From NCBI RefSeq assembly GCF_002214805.1, contig NZ_CP019914.1:2108001-2172000 (forward strand): a stretch of 64,000 bases of DNA, written 5' to 3'. The stretch is from Brachyspira hampsonii. GTDB taxonomy: Bacteria > Spirochaetota > Brachyspiria > Brachyspirales > Brachyspiraceae. The position numbers and the translations under genes are program-made. This document shows, piece by piece, positions 8,017 through 16,789 of the stretch. The notes under the pieces were generated by a model. That model ran no database searches. It worked only from the letters and a program-made list of their open reading frames with translations, and had not been told where the DNA came from. Numbering within the stretch: the stretch's first letter is position 1; each line of letters opens with the position of its first letter.

Positions 8017-9570
8017 ATGGCAAAAACAAGAGATGAGATACTCCAGAATAGTAATAAAAAATATGATATTATCATTATAGGCGGCGGAGTTATTGGAGCT
8101 ACTATAGCATTAAAGGCTTCTAGAGTTGGACTTGCCGTTTTATTGCTTGAAAAGCATGATTTTGCTTTTGGGTCTTCTTCAAGAACTTCAAAAATGCTTT
8201 CAGGCGGATATAATGATATGAGCAGTAAGAATTTAATGTATACAATTCATAGGGTAAGAGAAAGAAATAACCTTATGTATAAGGCTTCAGCATCAAATTT
8301 TAGTATTATAAATCCTATATATGAGCATAGCAGTACAGGAATTTTTAGAGAAGAAATAAAGACAATATTATACGATGCTTTTTCTTTATTTGGAAAAACT
8401 AAAAAGCATAAATCTCTTAGCAGAAATGAAACTTTGGATGCATTACCTGATTTAATAAATAATGATGTTATAGCATCTATAGAATATTATGAAGGTACAT
8501 TAGATGATTCTAGATATGTTATAGAGCTTCTTTTGAAGGCAGAAGAATTCGGAGCGGATATATTAAATTATGCTGAAGTTAAGGCTTTTGAATATAATCA
8601 GAAAGAAATAGAAAATGTAGTTTTTACCGATAGAGTTACAGGAAGAGTTCATACAGCAAGTGCTAAAACTATATTAATAGCAGCAGGGGCTTGGGGACAT
8701 AGCATAAGTTCGCTTCTTCCTAATGGAAATTTTGAAGATAAGCTAGTTTATGTTAAGGGAAGTCATTTAATTATAGACAATGATTTGATTCATATAAATA
8801 AATCAGTTATTCTTCCAAAAATAAAATCAAGACCTAATGTATTTTTAATGCGTTGGAAAAATAATACTATTATAGGTCCTACAATCAAAAAAAATACTCA
8901 TGATTTGGATTGTATATACACTACAAGTGATGAAGCTGAATACCTTCTTGATATATATAATACTTACTTCAGCTCTATTGTTAATAAAAATCATATAATA
9001 ACTACGCAGTCTGGAATGATGCCTCTTAATCCTTCGCAGGTGAAAATACATTCTCATCCGCAGTATAGATTATTCTTAGTTGAAGGAGGAAATTTCACAA
9101 CTTCTTCCTCTGTTTCTATGAAAGCATTAGTAAAAATGTATGGCAAGCCTTATAAGTGGTTCAGCACCCAGAAGGTTGTTAATAATAAATTTGAAAAAAA
9201 TACTGAATTAGTTTTGAATGAAAATTTGGTTAAATTCCTTATAGATTATTTTGGTTCTGTTAATCTAATTCTAAAATTAAATGAGCTTTGTAAGAATGAT
9301 TCTTCTCTTTTGGTAGAAGTTGGGCTTGATTATAGAATTAATAGAGGACTTATAAAATATTTTATAGAAATAGAACATGCTATTCATTTAGATGACATTA
9401 TGATGAGAAGACTCAGATTTATATTGACAGAAAATGACTGCGGCACTTTAATTTCTGAGCATATAGCTGAAGAAATGGCTAATATACTTAAATGGGATAA
9501 AAGCAGAACTGAATGGGAAATAAAAAGATACAGAACAGAGATTAAAAGAACGAGAGTAGGGCTATTTTAA
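8017..9570 (+). CDS. glpD: Glycerol-3-phosphate dehydrogenase-like FAD oxidoreductase
   Basis: A 517-residue flavoprotein of the GlpD/GlpA family, which oxidises sn-glycerol 3-phosphate to dihydroxyacetone phosphate. The FAD dinucleotide-binding motif IIGGGVIGA is at residues 20-28, with Glu45 closing the beta-alpha-beta fold (LLLEKHDFAFGSSSRTSKM follows). LIAAGAWG is the second FAD contact, and a C-terminal helical domain starts near residue 400. It begins after AAAGGAGAG. The hisH gene on the other strand ends one base after its stop. Substrate identity is by family; no glpF or glpK is adjacent. Confidence 0.85.
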   Translation: MAKTRDEILQNSNKKYDIIIIGGGVIGATIALKASRVGLAVLLLEKHDFAFGSSSRTSKMLSGGYNDMSSKNLMYTIHRVRERNNLMYKASASNFSIINPIYEHSSTGIFREEIKTILYDAFSLFGKTKKHKSLSRNETLDALPDLINNDVIASIEYYEGTLDDSRYVIELLLKAEEFGADILNYAEVKAFEYNQKEIENVVFTDRVTGRVHTASAKTILIAAGAWGHSISSLLPNGNFEDKLVYVKGSHLIIDNDLIHINKSVILPKIKSRPNVFLMRWKNNTIIGPTIKKNTHDLDCIYTTSDEAEYLLDIYNTYFSSIVNKNHIITTQSGMMPLNPSQVKIHSHPQYRLFLVEGGNFTTSSSVSMKALVKMYGKPYKWFSTQKVVNNKFEKNTELVLNENLVKFLIDYFGSVNLILKLNELCKNDSSLLVEVGLDYRINRGLIKYFIEIEHAIHLDDIMMRRLRFILTENDCGTLISEHIAEEMANILKWDKSRTEWEIKRYRTEIKRTRVGLF

Positions 9571-9571
9571 T

Positions 9572-10201
9572 TTAGCCTTTTATCAAATCTTTGAATCCTC
9601 TTAATATATTAAGACCTGTATTTCCGCTTTTTTCAGGGTGAAATTGTATTCCGTATACATTGCCATTTTTTACAATGGCTGGTATTTGCACATCATATTC
9701 ACTATCGGCTATTATGCTGTCATCGCAGTCTTTACCATAATAAGAATGTACAAAATATACATATTCCATATTATTAATATATTTAAATATTTTATCTTCT
9801 TTTTTTATATTAAGATTATTCCAGCCCATATGAGGCACTTTCAAATCTTTGTTTTTTAAATCTTTTTCTATAGGGCATATATTTCCTTTTATGAGTCCTA
9901 ATCCATTGTACTCCCCATATTCATAGCTCTTATCAAAAAGCATTTGCATACCTAAGCATATACCCAAAATTAATTTTCCTTTTTTAGCTTCTTCCATAAT
10001 AGTATTTTTAAGTGTTCCTTCTTTTCTGCTTTCAAGTTTTGCCAAAGCATCTCTGAAAGCTCCTACTCCCGGAAGTATTAAAGAATCAGCTTCTTTTATA
10101 GTTTTTTCATCATCTGTAAGTTTGGCATCTATTCCTACATACTTTAATGATGACATAAGAGAGAATAAATTTCCTACTTCATAATCTATTATAGCTGTCA
10201 T
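9572..10201 (-). CDS. hisH: Imidazole glycerol phosphate synthase, glutaminase subunit HisH
   Basis: A 209-residue class I glutamine amidotransferase. The nucleophile is Cys82 in LGICLGMQ, and the His/Glu of the triad are His188 and Glu190 in QFHPEKSG. It supplies ammonia to HisF for making imidazole glycerol phosphate and AICAR in histidine synthesis. Full length for the family. HisB lies upstream on the same strand, 137 bases away, but no hisF is adjacent, so the his genes are dispersed in this genome or at least not in one compact operon here. Confidence 0.95.
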   Translation of the reverse strand: MTAIIDYEVGNLFSLMSSLKYVGIDAKLTDDEKTIKEADSLILPGVGAFRDALAKLESRKEGTLKNTIMEEAKKGKLILGICLGMQMLFDKSYEYGEYNGLGLIKGNICPIEKDLKNKDLKVPHMGWNNLNIKKEDKIFKYINNMEYVYFVHSYYGKDCDDSIIADSEYDVQIPAIVKNGNVYGIQFHPEKSGNTGLNILRGFKDLIKG

Positions 10202-10264
10202 AAAAAAATCCTATTAATTTTATTGAATTATTATACTAAAATAAAACATAAAAGTCAAAGTATA

Positions 10265-10280
10265 GGGGCGGGTGGGCGGG
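10265..10280 (+). other. G-quadruplex-forming motif
   Basis: Sixteen bases made of four runs of G (4, 3, 3, 3) separated by single bases C, T and C. This is the canonical short-loop G4 pattern. It sits between hisB and hisH, both transcribed from the other strand, so the mRNA would carry the C-rich version. It is isolated in an AT-rich spacer. The CCCGCCC units resemble boxes of the dispersed element described at 19141, 27686 and 54164. Confidence 0.8.
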
Positions 10281-10338
10281 CTGAATAAATTAAAAAATTA
10301 AACAGATGCTTTTTTATAAAAACAAAAAATCAATTTTT

Positions 10339-10941
10339 TTAATTTTTATTATTTTCAAGCATTCCCTTTGTAGATAATACTTCATTTTTATATTTTTCAT
10401 CTATTTTACAAGCCTGTGCTAAGGCTCTTGCAGTACCTTTAAAAATGGATTCTATTATATGATGAGTATTCTCTCCATATAAAGTATTTATATGCAATGT
10501 AATATTCATAGAATTAGTAAATGCTGTAAAAAACTCTTTAACAAGTTCAGTATCGAAATCTCCTACTTTTTCATGCTTTAAATCACTATTAAAAATTAAA
10601 TGACTTCTTCCGCATATATCAACTGCCGCCATAGTAAGAGCTTCGCACATAGGCATGCTGAAATTTCCGTATCTTTTTATTCCTTTCATGTCTCCAAGTG
10701 CATTAGCAAAACATTTTCCCAAAACGATTCCGACATCTTCAACCGAATGATGATAATCAATATGAATGTCCCCATCGCATATAGTTTCTAAATCGAATCT
10801 TCCATGTCGTGCAAACAGATCAAGCATATGATCTAAAAATCCTACTTTTGTATTATTTTTATATTTTCCTGTTCCATCTATATTTAATTTAATTTTTATT
10901 TTGGTTTCATTAGTATTTCTTTCCATTTCTGATGTTCTCAT
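10339..10941 (-). CDS. hisB: Imidazoleglycerol-phosphate dehydratase HisB
   Basis: A 200-residue monofunctional dehydratase, the usual size of HisB without the phosphatase domain. The manganese-binding motifs are present: FLDHMLDLFARHG (residues 35-47) and DYHHSVEDVG (62-71) in the N-terminal half, and HHIIESIFK in the C-terminal half. It converts imidazole glycerol phosphate to imidazole acetol phosphate. It starts after AGGAG and is followed by hisH on the same strand. Confidence 0.95.
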   Translation of the reverse strand: MRTSEMERNTNETKIKIKLNIDGTGKYKNNTKVGFLDHMLDLFARHGRFDLETICDGDIHIDYHHSVEDVGIVLGKCFANALGDMKGIKRYGNFSMPMCEALTMAAVDICGRSHLIFNSDLKHEKVGDFDTELVKEFFTAFTNSMNITLHINTLYGENTHHIIESIFKGTARALAQACKIDEKYKNEVLSTKGMLENNKN

Positions 10942-11050
10942 CTTATAATCTCCTAGAGTAAAAATTTATTTTGATAATAATATAATTATACTTTCATTTT
11001 TTTGCAATATTTATATAATTCTTTAATATAATTTTTTGGAGATATGATAT

Positions 11051-11503
11051 ATGGGTACTTTAGAGAATCTTGATATTAACGATTTTAATAATTATAGTTC
11101 AAGAATTACTAAAGAGGAAGTGAGAGATAAAATTTATAAAGATTTAAATATTGAGAAAAAAATTAAGGAAGGTGCAGAAAATTATTTAGATTCATTAATA
11201 TTGAAAATGTATTCTAATAATGCATATAGCGAATATGATTATTTAAATAGTTACATGCTTATTACTACAGAAATATTTGAAGGAGGATATATAATCTGTG
11301 ATATTCATATAGATATTAATATGAAAGTGTACGATTATATGCCTAAAGATAATAATAAAAATGAAAGATATATTGCTTTGGATAATACATATTTAATGGG
11401 ACTTAATTTAAAATTTTTATTAAAAGATATAAATGATAATATAGAAAATATAGAAGTAAGGTATTTTAATATTTACGGAGTTTCTGACAACTTACATCAA
11501 TAA
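11051..11503 (+). CDS. Hypothetical protein, 150 aa
   Basis: A complete frame starting 13 bases after TTGGAGATATGA. The protein is acidic, rich in Asn, Asp, Tyr and Ile, and has no signal peptide, membrane segment or cysteine pattern that I recognise. Its codon use matches the neighbours. It runs divergently from hisB and convergently with the glycerate kinase gene, 19 bases away, so it is probably a single-gene transcript. No function is proposed. Confidence 0.65.
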   Translation: MGTLENLDINDFNNYSSRITKEEVRDKIYKDLNIEKKIKEGAENYLDSLILKMYSNNAYSEYDYLNSYMLITTEIFEGGYIICDIHIDINMKVYDYMPKDNNKNERYIALDNTYLMGLNLKFLLKDINDNIENIEVRYFNIYGVSDNLHQ

Positions 11504-11522
11504 TTAAAATTTAAAAATTAAT

Positions 11523-12653
11523 CTATTTTAATTCTATATTTATAAATCTTAATGCCCTTTCAGCTGCATTTTCTACTAAAACAGCAGTATTGGAAATAGA
11601 TTCATCAAGAGTCATAGCTTTTGTACATAATGGCATTATGGATTTAATACCCAAATCATATACTATCTCTGCTCCTTCTCTTATTTCACCAACTATTGCA
11701 ATTACAGGTATATTTCCGGCTCTTTTTGCCACACCTACAGGAACTTTTCCTTCTTTAGTCTGTCCGTCAATAGCACCTTCCCCTGTTATGATAAGAGAAG
11801 CATCTTTTATTTTTGATTCAAAATCTATTATATCAAGTACAGCATCTATTCCGCTTTTTAGCTTGGCATTGCAAAAAGCAACAAGACCACCTCCAAGTCC
11901 TCCTGCAGCACCAGCTCCTTCCATATAATCTATTTCCTTTCCGAATTTTTCTTTTATAATTTTTGCTATATTTTTAAGTCCATTATCGAGTATATCAAAA
12001 GTTTCATTTGTAACACCTTTTTGTTTTCCATATACTGCTGTAGCCCCATTTTCTCCATAAAGAGGATTTTTTACATCACATGCCGCAGTTATTTTTATAT
12101 CGAATATTCTCTTATCAACATTGCTGTTGTCTATATATTCGGTTTTTATCATATTTTCAGCAATAGCTTCAAGTTCATTATTGTTTTTATCAAGAAATTT
12201 ATATCCCAAAGCATTAGCCATTCCTATTCCACAGTCATTAGTTGCACTTCCGCCTATTCCTATTAAAATTTCTTTAATATTATTATTAAGAGCATCTTTA
12301 ATAAGTTCGCCCGTACCATAAGTAGAATATTTTAAAGGCTCTCTTTTTTTATCATTTATTAAAGTAAGACCAGATGCTTCGGCCATTTCTATAACTGCTT
12401 TATATTCATTAATAATCCCGTATTTAGCTTCTATAATATCTCCTTTAGGATTTCTAACATTTATTTTTTTTATATTTCCTCCTGCTGCATAGAGTATAGA
12501 TTCTACAGTTCCTTCTCCGCCGTCTGCAACAGGAATTTTTATTGTATCAGCATCTTTTATAACTTTTAATACTCCCTTTTCTATATAATTGCAAATTTCT
12601 AAGCTGCCTGCACTTCCTTTAAAAGAGTCAGGTATTATTATAATTTTTTTCAT
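11523..12653 (-). CDS. Glycerate kinase (GarK/GlxK family)
   Basis: A 376-residue glycerate 2-kinase-type enzyme that phosphorylates D-glycerate with ATP in serine/glyoxylate or glucarate catabolism. Recognisable segments are the N-terminal IIPDSFKGSAGSLE, VADGGEGTVE (residues about 43-52), GIGGSATNDCGIGMANALG (about 130-148), a glycine-rich GAGAAGGLGGG stretch and LIITGEGAIDGQT. Length and motif order are normal for the family. It starts with ATG after ATAGGACAT-like sequence and is convergent with the hypothetical gene at 11051. Confidence 0.92.
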   Translation of the reverse strand: MKKIIIIPDSFKGSAGSLEICNYIEKGVLKVIKDADTIKIPVADGGEGTVESILYAAGGNIKKINVRNPKGDIIEAKYGIINEYKAVIEMAEASGLTLINDKKREPLKYSTYGTGELIKDALNNNIKEILIGIGGSATNDCGIGMANALGYKFLDKNNNELEAIAENMIKTEYIDNSNVDKRIFDIKITAACDVKNPLYGENGATAVYGKQKGVTNETFDILDNGLKNIAKIIKEKFGKEIDYMEGAGAAGGLGGGLVAFCNAKLKSGIDAVLDIIDFESKIKDASLIITGEGAIDGQTKEGKVPVGVAKRAGNIPVIAIVGEIREGAEIVYDLGIKSIMPLCTKAMTLDESISNTAVLVENAAERALRFINIELK

Positions 12654-12823
12654 TTATATGTCCTATATATGTCATCTAAATAATTTACTTTATTATAACA
12701 AATAAAATTATAATTGTAAAATAATGTATTAATTAATATTATAAATATAATATTAAAAAAATACTTATGTTTTTTTATATTTGTTTATGTGAAAAAATAA
12801 ATTAAAAATTTCTATACAAAGTA

Positions 12824-12852
12824 TTGATATTTTATTATTTTACATATATTAT
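12824..12852 (+). promoter_or_regulatory. Candidate promoter of the NSS transporter operon
   Basis: TTGATA (12824-12829), 17 bases, TATTAT (12847-12852), 41 bases before the ATG. An AAGGAGAG ribosome-binding site follows. The rest of the 240-base spacer back to the glycerate kinase gene is AT-rich without visible structure. Confidence 0.6.
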
Positions 12853-12893
12853 AAAAAATTGATAATGAAAAAAATAAAAATAAGGAGAGAAAG

Positions 12894-14390
12894 ATGAGTC
12901 ATCATCATCACAGAGGACAGTGGGGAACTAGAGCTGGATTCATACTTGCTGCTATAGGTTCTGCTGTTGGTTTAGGTAATATATGGCGTTTCCCATATAT
13001 GGTTGCATCTAATGGTGGCGGTGCTTTTATGATAGTTTTCCTTATAGCTATGCTCACAGCTGGTATACCTATAATGATACTAGAATTTTCTATAGGGCAT
13101 AAAACTCATAAAAGTGCACCCGGTGCTTTAAAAGCATTAAACCCTTCTTGGGAATGGTTGGGGTGGTTACAAGTATTTACATGTTTTGCAATAGTTATTT
13201 ATTATTCTGTTATTATTGCTTGGTCATTATCTTACGGACTCTTTTCTATTCAAGGTTTAAAATGGGGAGCTGATACAGCTGGTTTTTTCACAAAAGAGTA
13301 TTTAAAACTTCAAGATGGTTTTTCACTCAGCAATTTTAATATAGGAGTTGCAGTTCCTTTAATTATTGTTTGGGTTATTATATTAATTTCTGTTATTGGC
13401 GGAGTTAAAGACGGTATAGAAAAAGCAAACAAAATATTTATGCCTTTATTAGCTATATTAGTAGTAATTATTCTTATCAGAGGTATAACTTTACCTGGTG
13501 CTTTATCCGGTCTTGATTATATGTTCAAACCTGACTTTTCTAAACTTACTAATCCTAAAATTTGGATAGATGCCTACGGACAAGTATTTTACAGTATGTC
13601 TGTAGCTTTTGGTATAATGATTACATATTCAAGCTATTTGCCTGATGATTCTGATATAGCAAATAATGCATTTATGACAGGTTTTGCTGATACTAGTTTC
13701 AGTTTATTTGCTGGTATAACAGTATTTAGTATAATAGGTTATATGGCACATTCTCAAGGAAAAGAAGTAGCTGAAGTTGCAGGAAACGGCGGTATAGGTT
13801 TAGCATTTATGGTATTTCCTGAAGCTATTAATTCTTTACCTGGTTTAAATGGATTATTTGGAGTAGTATTCTTCTTGGTTCTTTCATTTGCTGGTCTTAC
13901 TTCTGCCATATCACTTGCCGAAGTTGTTATATCTTCATTTATAGATAAGTTCCATTTCAATAGAAAAAAAGTAAGTATTATTATAATAGTTATACAAGGT
14001 GCTATATCTATGGTATATGCTACAGGAAGCGGGCTTTCTATACTTGATATAGTTGATGCATTTATAAATAATTACAATATTGTAGTAAGCGGTTTAATAG
14101 AGATTATATTAGTTGCTTGGGTATATAAACTTGGATCATTTAAGGAAACTATCAATAAAGTAAGTGAATTTAGCGTAGGAGCATGGTGGGATTTCTGTTT
14201 GAAGTTTTTAACTCCTATATTCCTAGCTGTAATGTTATCTTTGAAATTAATAAATGATTTCAAAACTCCTTACGGCGGTTATCCTAGTTGGGCTTTAATT
14301 GCTTTGGGTTGGTCTATGCCTGTTATAGCATTTATAGTTGGTATATTATTTGCCAAATTTAAAGACAGACAGCCTAATACACCTCATTAA
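12894..14390 (+). CDS. Sodium-dependent NSS-family amino acid transporter (MetP-like)
   Basis: A 498-residue inner-membrane transporter of the neurotransmitter:sodium symporter family with about 11-12 hydrophobic helices. The TM1 signature AIGSAVGLGNIWRFPY (residues 22-37) carries the unwound sodium and substrate site; FAGLTSAISL marks TM8. A natural HHHH stretch follows the first two residues. The downstream 31-codon gene matches the MetS small subunits. That pairing supports the methionine/alanine-importer (MetPS) type, known from Corynebacterium, over other amino acids. The pair shares one promoter and ends in a terminator. Confidence 0.9.
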   Translation: MSHHHHRGQWGTRAGFILAAIGSAVGLGNIWRFPYMVASNGGGAFMIVFLIAMLTAGIPIMILEFSIGHKTHKSAPGALKALNPSWEWLGWLQVFTCFAIVIYYSVIIAWSLSYGLFSIQGLKWGADTAGFFTKEYLKLQDGFSLSNFNIGVAVPLIIVWVIILISVIGGVKDGIEKANKIFMPLLAILVVIILIRGITLPGALSGLDYMFKPDFSKLTNPKIWIDAYGQVFYSMSVAFGIMITYSSYLPDDSDIANNAFMTGFADTSFSLFAGITVFSIIGYMAHSQGKEVAEVAGNGGIGLAFMVFPEAINSLPGLNGLFGVVFFLVLSFAGLTSAISLAEVVISSFIDKFHFNRKKVSIIIIVIQGAISMVYATGSGLSILDIVDAFINNYNIVVSGLIEIILVAWVYKLGSFKETINKVSEFSVGAWWDFCLKFLTPIFLAVMLSLKLINDFKTPYGGYPSWALIALGWSMPVIAFIVGILFAKFKDRQPNTPH

Positions 14391-14418
14391 ACAAAATAAA
14401 TAAAAGGAGGAATTAATT

Positions 14419-14514
14419 ATGGGATTAGATTCTGCTATATTTATGGGATTTAGTTTATTAGCTATTTGGGGAGGATTTGCTTTCTTTTTGGGAATAGCTA
14501 TAAGAAAAATGTAA
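14419..14514 (+). CDS. MetS-like small subunit of the NSS transporter
   Basis: A 31-residue single-span membrane protein beginning MGLDSAIFMGFSLLAIWGG and ending in a short basic tail (IRKM). The segment AIxM...L.IWGG is typical of the MetS-type small subunits encoded directly after NSS transporters; in Corynebacterium MetS is needed for MetP activity. It starts after a strong AAAGGAGG site 28 bases past the transporter stop and is followed by a terminator. The role is inferred from position and likeness. Confidence 0.85.
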   Translation: MGLDSAIFMGFSLLAIWGGFAFFLGIAIRKM

Positions 14515-14529
14515 AAATAAATACAAATT

Positions 14530-14565
14530 AAAGGCATTAACTTTTTTAAGTTTGTGCCTTTTTTA
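14530..14565 (+). terminator. Terminator of the NSS transporter operon
   Basis: AAAGGCA pairs with TGCCTTT around an inner AACTT/AAGTT stem and a T4 loop, then a T-rich tail. Confidence 0.85.
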
Positions 14566-14653
14566 ATTGATAATCAAAAATTATAAATATCGATATTTTT
14601 TATTTTTGTATTATGTATTATAATATATAAATAATTAACAAATAGGTTGAAAA

Positions 14654-15814
14654 ATGAAAAGAGCTTTATTAATTATTACAGCAGTATTAAGTATGCTATC
14701 TCCTTCAATATTTGGTATGTACGGAGATCAGGATGATTGGATTGATTTTCTTACAGACGGCAATCAGTTTAGAGCGAGAATGGATCAATTAGGATTTGTT
14801 TTAGGAAACAGCAGTATTAAAGGTACTTTCGGTTTTAGATCTTATAATACATTAGATGTATTTGGCAGCATATTAATTAACAAGAATAATTTTGATTATC
14901 TAATGGCAACTATTTCAGGCGGTATAGGATATACTTCCGAAGCTTTTAGCATAGGTATTGGCTATAATTATACCTCAGTTCCTGTTCCTGCTTCTTATAA
15001 TTTGGGTGCTCATACTCCTGTACTTATGATTAATGCTTTAAATGATAATTTAAGAATAGTTGTTCCTGTGCAGATATTAGTACATAATGGAGATCTGCAA
15101 AGAATAGACAATTTGTATCAGTATGATCATTTAGGTATAAGTACTGATACTCAAATAAGATATTATACAGGCATAGATGCTTTTAATGAAATAAGATTAT
15201 ATGTAAAATACGGACAATTAGGATATAAAACTGATTCATATGTTGATCAAAATTATGGTCAGGAATTTTTTGCAAGATCATTTGGTTTTGAAACAAGATT
15301 CTATTTTCTTAATACCCCTATTGGAAATGTAACTGTTAATCCTTTTATTAAAGTAGCATATAATACAGCTTTACATGGTTTTAGTACCATGGTAAGAGCA
15401 GTAGACAGCTTGTCAGAGACCATAGAAGGCTATTATCCTAATGTTTCTTTTTCTGCAACAGGAAATATTAATGCCAAATGGGATAAAAATCCTTATGATG
15501 TAACTGTGCAGGCAGTATTAGCATTGACAGCCAATAGCGATATAGTTTCTCTTTATCTTGAACCTTCTTTAGGTTATATGGCTAAATATTTAGGAAAATT
15601 ACATTATGCAGATCAAGATGGCGAATATAATTTAGATTTTAAAGTAAATCATTATTTATCTTGGGGTGCTTATGCCGAGCTTTATATAACACCTGTTAAA
15701 GATTTAGAATGGTATTTTGAAATGGATGTTAATAATAGTGATGCTAATTCTACAGGAGTACCTGTAAGTTTTGCGGCCACTACAGGTATAACCTGGTATT
15801 TGCCAGAATTTTAA
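14654..15814 (+). CDS. Variable surface protein (Vsp) family outer-membrane protein
   Basis: A 386-residue exported protein. The signal peptide (about residues 1-21) ends near SIFG, followed by MYGDQDDWIDFLTDG and FRARMDQLGFVLGN. I recognise these segments from the Brachyspira Vsp proteins, the major variable surface antigens of about 39 kDa. The rest alternates short amphipathic strands with aromatic ends (for example VTVNPFIKVAYNTALHGF) and finishes TGITWYLPEF. A terminal aromatic residue is typical of outer-membrane beta-barrels. It is a single-gene unit with a terminator after it. Only one copy is in this window; whether it is expressed or silent cannot be seen. Confidence 0.8.
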   Translation: MKRALLIITAVLSMLSPSIFGMYGDQDDWIDFLTDGNQFRARMDQLGFVLGNSSIKGTFGFRSYNTLDVFGSILINKNNFDYLMATISGGIGYTSEAFSIGIGYNYTSVPVPASYNLGAHTPVLMINALNDNLRIVVPVQILVHNGDLQRIDNLYQYDHLGISTDTQIRYYTGIDAFNEIRLYVKYGQLGYKTDSYVDQNYGQEFFARSFGFETRFYFLNTPIGNVTVNPFIKVAYNTALHGFSTMVRAVDSLSETIEGYYPNVSFSATGNINAKWDKNPYDVTVQAVLALTANSDIVSLYLEPSLGYMAKYLGKLHYADQDGEYNLDFKVNHYLSWGAYAELYITPVKDLEWYFEMDVNNSDANSTGVPVSFAATTGITWYLPEF

Positions 15815-15830
15815 ATAATTATTTAATATA

Positions 15831-15869
15831 AAAAAGAGGTATTATTTTTCAATAATACCTCTTTTTTTT
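15831..15869. terminator. Bidirectional terminator
   Basis: A perfect 16-bp stem (15831-15846 with 15851-15866) with A-rich and T-rich flanks. It lies between the converging Vsp-family and zinc peptidase genes and can serve both. Confidence 0.92.
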
Positions 15870-15881
15870 ATAATTTAAATT

Positions 15882-16592
15882 TTAATCTCTTCTTCTTTGT
15901 GCTAACATCAAAAGTCTTAAAAGTGTAAGTATAGCAGTAACAGCAGCAGCAACATAAGTTAAAGCAGCAGCAGATAATACTTTCTTAGCTCCGTAAAGCT
16001 CTTCGCTGTCTAAAAATCCGCCTTTATCCAATATCTTTATAGCTCTGTTTGAAGCATCAAATTCTACAGGTAATGTAACAAGAGAGAAGAATACCGCAAA
16101 TGCAAAAAGTACAATACCAGCCATCATTATGTAGTATGAAAAACTTCCAGCCCCTCCTATCATAATACCTATAAGCACTAAATAAGGTCCGAATTGATCT
16201 CCTATAGCACATAAAGGATAGAATCCGTTTCTTATAGAAAGAGGAGCATACCCTCTGTTATGCTGTATAGCATGTCCTACCTCATGAGCAGCAACTCCTA
16301 AGGCAGCCACATCAGTGCCATCATAAACTCCCGCAGAAAGTCTTAATACTTTTGAAGAAGGATCATAATGGTCTGTTAAAGTTCCTCCTATTCTTTCCAC
16401 AGGAATGTCTATTCCATATCCTTCTAAAATATATCTTGCAGTTTGTGCTCCTGTAATTCCTCTTTTATTTTCCATTCTGCTGTATTTAGCATAAGTACTC
16501 TTTACTTTCATCTGAGCCCAGAAACCTAAAAGTATTCCCGGAATTAGTATCCATATATATCCGAAATAATATTCAAAATATCCGCTAAACAT
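15882..16592 (-). CDS. YugP-type zinc metallopeptidase
   Basis: A 236-residue membrane protein of the YugP/Zn_peptidase_2 family. An N-terminal hydrophobic helix (residues 7-27) is followed by the zinc motif HEVGH (His103, Glu104, His107) in GVAAHEVGHAIQH. Then come two or three further hydrophobic segments (about 120-165 and 205-228). The family is widespread in low-GC bacteria and spirochaetes, and its substrates are not known. It starts after AAGGAGG. It ends at the shared terminator with the Vsp-family gene. Confidence 0.9.
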   Translation of the reverse strand: MFSGYFEYYFGYIWILIPGILLGFWAQMKVKSTYAKYSRMENKRGITGAQTARYILEGYGIDIPVERIGGTLTDHYDPSSKVLRLSAGVYDGTDVAALGVAAHEVGHAIQHNRGYAPLSIRNGFYPLCAIGDQFGPYLVLIGIMIGGAGSFSYYIMMAGIVLFAFAVFFSLVTLPVEFDASNRAIKILDKGGFLDSEELYGAKKVLSAAALTYVAAAVTAILTLLRLLMLAQRRRD

Positions 16593-16789
16593 ATTAAAAA
16601 ACCTCCTTAAAATTGATAATTAGTATTTTTCATTTTAAATATATGATTAATTGCAATATATTATAACATTTTTCTATAACAATGTTAATAGTTTTAATGT
16701 AAAATAAATTTATTCCAAAACTATATTTTATATCTTTGATAATCGTTTTTAATTATCGTTATAATATACTTATTATTAAAGGCTAATAA

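Noticed and set aside
12900-12911. Engineered His tag on the transporter
   Set aside because: The HHHH stretch follows the first two residues but lies in natural context with native codons and flanks; short His runs near the N-terminus occur naturally.
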